A DNA stretch of 15,479 nucleotides, taken from HGM11367 sp964600435 (GTDB taxonomy: Bacteria; Bacillota; Clostridia; Christensenellales; UBA1242). The DNA lies in assembly GCA_964600435.1 (NCBI GenBank), contig CAZRJB010000016.1:1-15479 (forward strand). Reading direction: 5' to 3'. A program made the position numbers and the translations under genes. The notes under the pieces are model-generated. The model saw only the letters and a program-made list of their open reading frames with translations, was not told where the DNA came from and did not search any database. Every line of letters starts with the position of its first letter. Within the stretch, counting starts at the first letter, position 1. Positions 12,489 to 15,479 of the stretch are shown piece by piece.

Positions 12489-13718
12489 TTATTTTGCATA
12501 TATGTCTATAAGCATTTCTGCAACAATTTTTATATGCTCATATGTTAAACCACCTTGAAAATATGCCACATATGGCTCTCTAATTGGGCTATCACAAGAC
12601 ATTTCTATTGAAGCCCCCTGCACAAACGTTCCTGCTGCCATAATAACTTGGTCAGTATAACCTGGCATGCTCCATGGCATTGGGACGGCATTGCTATCTA
12701 CCGGGCTTGCTTTTTGAATTAATTGAACAAATTTTATTAGTTCATTTGCATCATTAAACTTGATTGACTTAATAATGTCAAAACTTTGTTCAGCCGAAGC
12801 TGGCAAAACTTGATAACCAAATTTTTCCATTACTCGACCAATTAAATAAGAACCTTTTATTGCATTTTTAACAACGTTTGGAGCCATAAACAGTCCCTGA
12901 AAAAACAACCTATAACCCTGCTCATAACTTCCAACCTCAGAGCCAACAGATGGTGCTGTTAGTCTGTTTTCTATTAATTCAATATATTTTGCTTTTCCTG
13001 CAATGTATGCACCAGTTGGAACAATTCCGCCACCTGGATTTTTACATAACGAACCAACAATAATATCTGCTCCAACATTTGTAGGTTCTTGAGTTTCTAC
13101 AAATTCACCATAACAATTGTCAACAAAAATAATGCATTTATCATCAATGTTTCTAATTTTGCTAATAATGTTTTTAAAATCGGAAATTGATAGAGGTTTT
13201 CTCCAATCATACCCTCTAGATCGCTGAAGATATACAATTTTGGGCTTTGTTAATGAAATTTTTTTCAAGACTGTTTCTTCATCAATTTGGTCATTTTTTA
13301 AATCCACCTGGTCATATTTTATACCAAAATCTTTTAAACTTCCAATATCTTTTTCAGGTTTACCCAAAATGCAATCAACCAAAGTGTCGTATGGTTTACC
13401 CGTTATTGACAACAAAGTGTCGTTTGGTCTTAGCAAAGAAGAAATACCCAAATAAAGAGCATGAGTTCCACATGTAATCAATGGCGACACAATTGATTTT
13501 TCTGTTCCAAAAGCTTCTGAATATACTTTGCACAAAACGTCTTTGCCGCAGTCATCGTAACCATAGCCCGTTGAGCCATAGAAATTGTTTAATGCTATTC
13601 TGTTATTTTGAAAAGCAGAAAGAATTTTCTTTTGGTTAAAAAAAGCAATATCGTCTAACTCTTCAAATCGAGATTGTAAGTCATTTTCACATTGTTTTAA
13701 AAAATTTAATTTGTCCAT
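12489..13718 (-). CDS. ynbB: Methionine gamma-lyase family PLP protein (YnbB type)
   Basis: A fold-type I PLP enzyme of the Met_gamma_lyase/'aluminium resistance protein' family; the true substrate in most bacteria is not established. The 409 residues match the family length (about 410-425). Recognisable parts are ITCGTHALYLGISSLLRPND (81-100), RSRGYDWRKPLS (167-178), IFVDNCYGEFVE (197-208), and the PLP lysine region GSLCKNPGGG (Lys226). ENRLTAPSVGSEVG (250-263) and the ending with IREPY and FQGG are also typical. The ATG at 13718 begins one base after the miaA stop; an AAAAGGA lies about 15 bases upstream, rather far, so translation may be coupled. The open frame extends 24 codons into miaA, but those codons are only miaA read out of frame. 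It is last gene of the mutL-miaA-ynbB operon. hfq, often present here in Bacillota, is missing. Confidence 0.93.
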   Translation of the reverse strand: MDKLNFLKQCENDLQSRFEELDDIAFFNQKKILSAFQNNRIALNNFYGSTGYGYDDCGKDVLCKVYSEAFGTEKSIVSPLITCGTHALYLGISSLLRPNDTLLSITGKPYDTLVDCILGKPEKDIGSLKDFGIKYDQVDLKNDQIDEETVLKKISLTKPKIVYLQRSRGYDWRKPLSISDFKNIISKIRNIDDKCIIFVDNCYGEFVETQEPTNVGADIIVGSLCKNPGGGIVPTGAYIAGKAKYIELIENRLTAPSVGSEVGSYEQGYRLFFQGLFMAPNVVKNAIKGSYLIGRVMEKFGYQVLPASAEQSFDIIKSIKFNDANELIKFVQLIQKASPVDSNAVPMPWSMPGYTDQVIMAAGTFVQGASIEMSCDSPIREPYVAYFQGGLTYEHIKIVAEMLIDIYAK

Positions 13719-13719
13719 T

Positions 13720-14601
13720 TTAATTGTTTTCAATCCTTTTATAAATAATGTTTGCTGTTTCCTTAACACCAACAAAATTAACAATTTCAATATTGTCGAA
13801 TTGGTTTATATATGTGATTTGCCTTTTTGCATAATTTCTAGTTTTTTGCTTAAGCAAGTTAACACAAGATTCCAAAGAATCTTTTCCTTGCAAATACGGA
13901 AAAAGTTCTTTATATCCAATAGCTTTAATTGATTGGCAATTTTCAGATAAATGTTGATTAAACAAATATTCTGCTTCTGCTAATAACCCTTGCTGAACCA
14001 TGTTGTCAACACGATTATTAATTCTTTCATAAATTTTTTGCCTATCATCCAAAATTGCAAACAATTTAAAATTGTGTGATAAGTTTTGATTCTTGTTTTG
14101 AGTATTACCTGAATTTAAAATTTCTAAATATCTAATTAATCTCTTTCTATTATTTTTATCAATGGAGCATTTTTCATCTTTTTCCAAAACTTTAAAATAT
14201 ATATCTTCTGTTGACACATTTTCAAGAGAGTTTCTAAAATTTATATCTTTTGCTGTTTGGGCAAAGTTGTAGCCACAAATTAAACTTTTTAAATATAACC
14301 CCGTTCCTCCGACAATAATTGGTGTTTTATTACGAGATAATATTTCATTTATAAGTTTGTTTGCATCATGACAAAAATCACTAACTGTATATTCTTCGCT
14401 TGGTTCAACAATGTCAATTAAATGATGAGGTATTCCACACATTTCTTGAATTTGAATTTTTGCAGTTCCAATGTTTAAATTCTTATAAATCTGCATGGAG
14501 TCCGCAGAAATAATTTCACCATTAATTTTTTTTGCTAACTCTACTGCAATATTTGATTTCCCAACAGCAGTTGGGCCATATAACACAATAACTTCTTGCA
14601 T
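13720..14601 (-). CDS. miaA: tRNA dimethylallyltransferase MiaA
   Basis: Transfers dimethylallyl from DMAPP to N6 of A37 in tRNAs reading UNN codons, including tRNA-Phe. At 293 residues it is slightly short of the usual 300-315 but complete. It shows the P-loop GPTAVGKS (9-16), the catalytic region ISADSMQIYKNLNIGTAK (31-48), GIPHHLID (56-63), the GGTGLYLK motif (98-105) and the closing KTRNYAKRQITY. The closing motif has Tyr where Trp is usual. An AAAAGGA site (14615..14609) lies seven bases before the ATG, inside the end of mutL. The start codon overlaps the mutL stop as TAATG, giving tight coupling. It is followed after one base by ynbB. Confidence 0.96.
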   Translation of the reverse strand: MQEVIVLYGPTAVGKSNIAVELAKKINGEIISADSMQIYKNLNIGTAKIQIQEMCGIPHHLIDIVEPSEEYTVSDFCHDANKLINEILSRNKTPIIVGGTGLYLKSLICGYNFAQTAKDINFRNSLENVSTEDIYFKVLEKDEKCSIDKNNRKRLIRYLEILNSGNTQNKNQNLSHNFKLFAILDDRQKIYERINNRVDNMVQQGLLAEAEYLFNQHLSENCQSIKAIGYKELFPYLQGKDSLESCVNLLKQKTRNYAKRQITYINQFDNIEIVNFVGVKETANIIYKRIENN

Positions 14602-15479
14602 TAAACAATCCTTTTAAACCACTTTTCTATTTGCTTTTTTGAAACTTCAACAACAATAGGCCTTCCGTGTGGGCATAATAAAACGTCAATTTCGTTTTTT
14701 AAATTGTTAAGAAGTGCTTTTATTTCTAAATCGCTTAATTTATCTCCACCTTTAACAGCCGATTTGCAAGCCATTTGCATAAACTTTGCCTTAATTGTTT
14801 CTTGTGGAGACTTTAACATGCTGTTTAAATTGTTAAAAATCTCGTTAAAAAAATCTGATAAATTTATGTCGGCTAGAATTAAAGGAACACTTGATATTTT
14901 GTAAGTGTTATAACCAAATTCACATATATCAATACCAAATTCATTAAATTTTTCTAAGTTGGAATCTAAAAAATTTGCTTCAGTTTGGTTGACTTTTAAA
15001 ATGTATGGAACTAACAAACTTTGAACCTTTAGTGCGTCGTTGCTTATTTGATTTAATATTTCATCATACTTCTGGCGTTCATGACACGCATGCTGGTCAA
15101 TGAGATATAAATTATTGTTGTATTCAATAATTAAATATGTGTTAAATGCAACACCAACAAGTTTGTAGTTTAGTGCTAAAACATCTTTAAAATCCTCTTG
15201 ACAAGACTCTTCTTTTTTTATTAAATCCTCAAATTTTTCTGTAAAAATTGGCTGATTAACTGGAGTGTTTTCTAATTCTATTTCAGGAAGAACACTGTCA
15301 TTAGACCTTAAAACATATTCTTTTGTGCTTAAAACATCTAAACAACTTTCGGCATAGTTGTTCAAAAGCTCTTCATATTTATTTTTTTGTTCACTAGAAA
15401 AACTAACACCTTCGTTTTCACCTAGTTGAGTTAATGAGTTATCCGAAAATTGAAAATTGTCTTCAGGTTGATTATTTAT
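14601..15479 (-). CDS. mutL: DNA mismatch repair protein MutL, C-terminal part
   Basis: The frame is open to the right edge, so 292 C-terminal residues are visible; the ATPase domain lies outside the window. The first 90 or so visible residues are the acidic Ser/Asn/Gln-rich linker. The dimerisation/endonuclease domain follows, starting near YKLVGVAFNTYLI. It carries the endonuclease motif as DQHACHERQKYD (15098..15063), where the final Glu of the DQHA-x2-E-x4-E consensus is Asp. QSLLVP (15023..15006) resembles the clamp-binding QEMIVP of Bacillus MutL, and ACKSAVKGG and CPHGRP are the remaining metal-site motifs. This is an endonuclease-type MutL, as in bacteria lacking MutH. A TTG at 15365 could be mistaken for a start but is internal. 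It overlaps miaA by one base. Confidence 0.94.
   Translation of the reverse strand: MNNQPEDNFQFSDNSLTQLGENEGVSFSSEQKNKYEELLNNYAESCLDVLSTKEYVLRSNDSVLPEIELENTPVNQPIFTEKFEDLIKKEESCQEDFKDVLALNYKLVGVAFNTYLIIEYNNNLYLIDQHACHERQKYDEILNQISNDALKVQSLLVPYILKVNQTEANFLDSNLEKFNEFGIDICEFGYNTYKISSVPLILADINLSDFFNEIFNNLNSMLKSPQETIKAKFMQMACKSAVKGGDKLSDLEIKALLNNLKNEIDVLLCPHGRPIVVEVSKKQIEKWFKRIV

Noticed and set aside
15363..15365. A start codon (TTG) for a short MutL C-terminal protein
   Set aside because: The frame is open for 38 more codons to the window edge with linker-like sequence, there is no ribosome site, and the domain content is that of full MutL.
1..15479. Mobile element, prophage, CRISPR array or defence system
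   Set aside because: No transposase, integrase, phage or Cas-like protein, no regularly spaced repeats and no paired terminal inverted repeats were seen; apart from the padR-like gene the content is core chromosome.

Overview
The window is ordinary bacterial chromosome of very low G+C (roughly 30% by eye), with strong Shine-Dalgarno sites on most genes, sigma-A promoters of the form TTGACT-N16/17-TATAAT, a T-box leader, RNase Y, and a mutL-miaA-ynbB block next to lexA. Together these point to the Bacillota, most likely an uncultured member of class Clostridia. That placement is inference from gene content and composition. No mobile elements, CRISPR arrays, tRNA or rRNA genes were seen.

Layout from left to right. 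(1) On the minus strand: the first 26 codons of an unrecognised, probably membrane, gene (1-77) with its own promoter; the RNase Y gene rny with a terminator; thiI; and a NifS/IscS-type cysteine desulfurase heading the desulfurase-thiI pair. (2) A divergent intergenic region (4272-4839) with the promoter of the desulfurase on one side. On the other side is a complete phenylalanine-type T-box leader for pheS-pheT, which is followed without a gap by an RluA-family pseudouridine synthase. (3) A minus-strand YgjP-type zinc metallopeptidase, divergent from an unusual 546-residue plus-strand gene: a PadR-type DNA-binding domain joined by a long charged linker to four C-terminal membrane helices. (4) lexA with a near-consensus promoter, convergent with a minus-strand operon mutL-miaA-ynbB. 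The two meet at a shared bidirectional terminator. mutL runs off the right edge.

How the genes work together. Much of the window concerns tRNA. The desulfurase supplies sulfur to ThiI for 4-thiouridine at tRNA position 8. PheST charges tRNA-Phe and is controlled by sensing it. MiaA isopentenylates A37 of UNN-reading tRNAs, normally including tRNA-Phe. A pseudouridine synthase sits in the Phe T-box operon. A second theme is DNA damage and repair (LexA, MutL), and RNase Y handles mRNA decay. The most unusual item is the membrane-anchored PadR-like protein, whose linker also carries two peptides resembling sliding-clamp-binding motifs. Two genes (the desulfurase and the YgjP peptidase) have promoters placed so that their mRNAs would begin at or within a few bases of the start codon, implying leaderless translation.

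Several gene starts were moved inward from the longest open frame, because the upstream codons overlie promoter elements or lack a ribosome site (thiI, desulfurase, ygjP-like, padR-like, lexA, ynbB).
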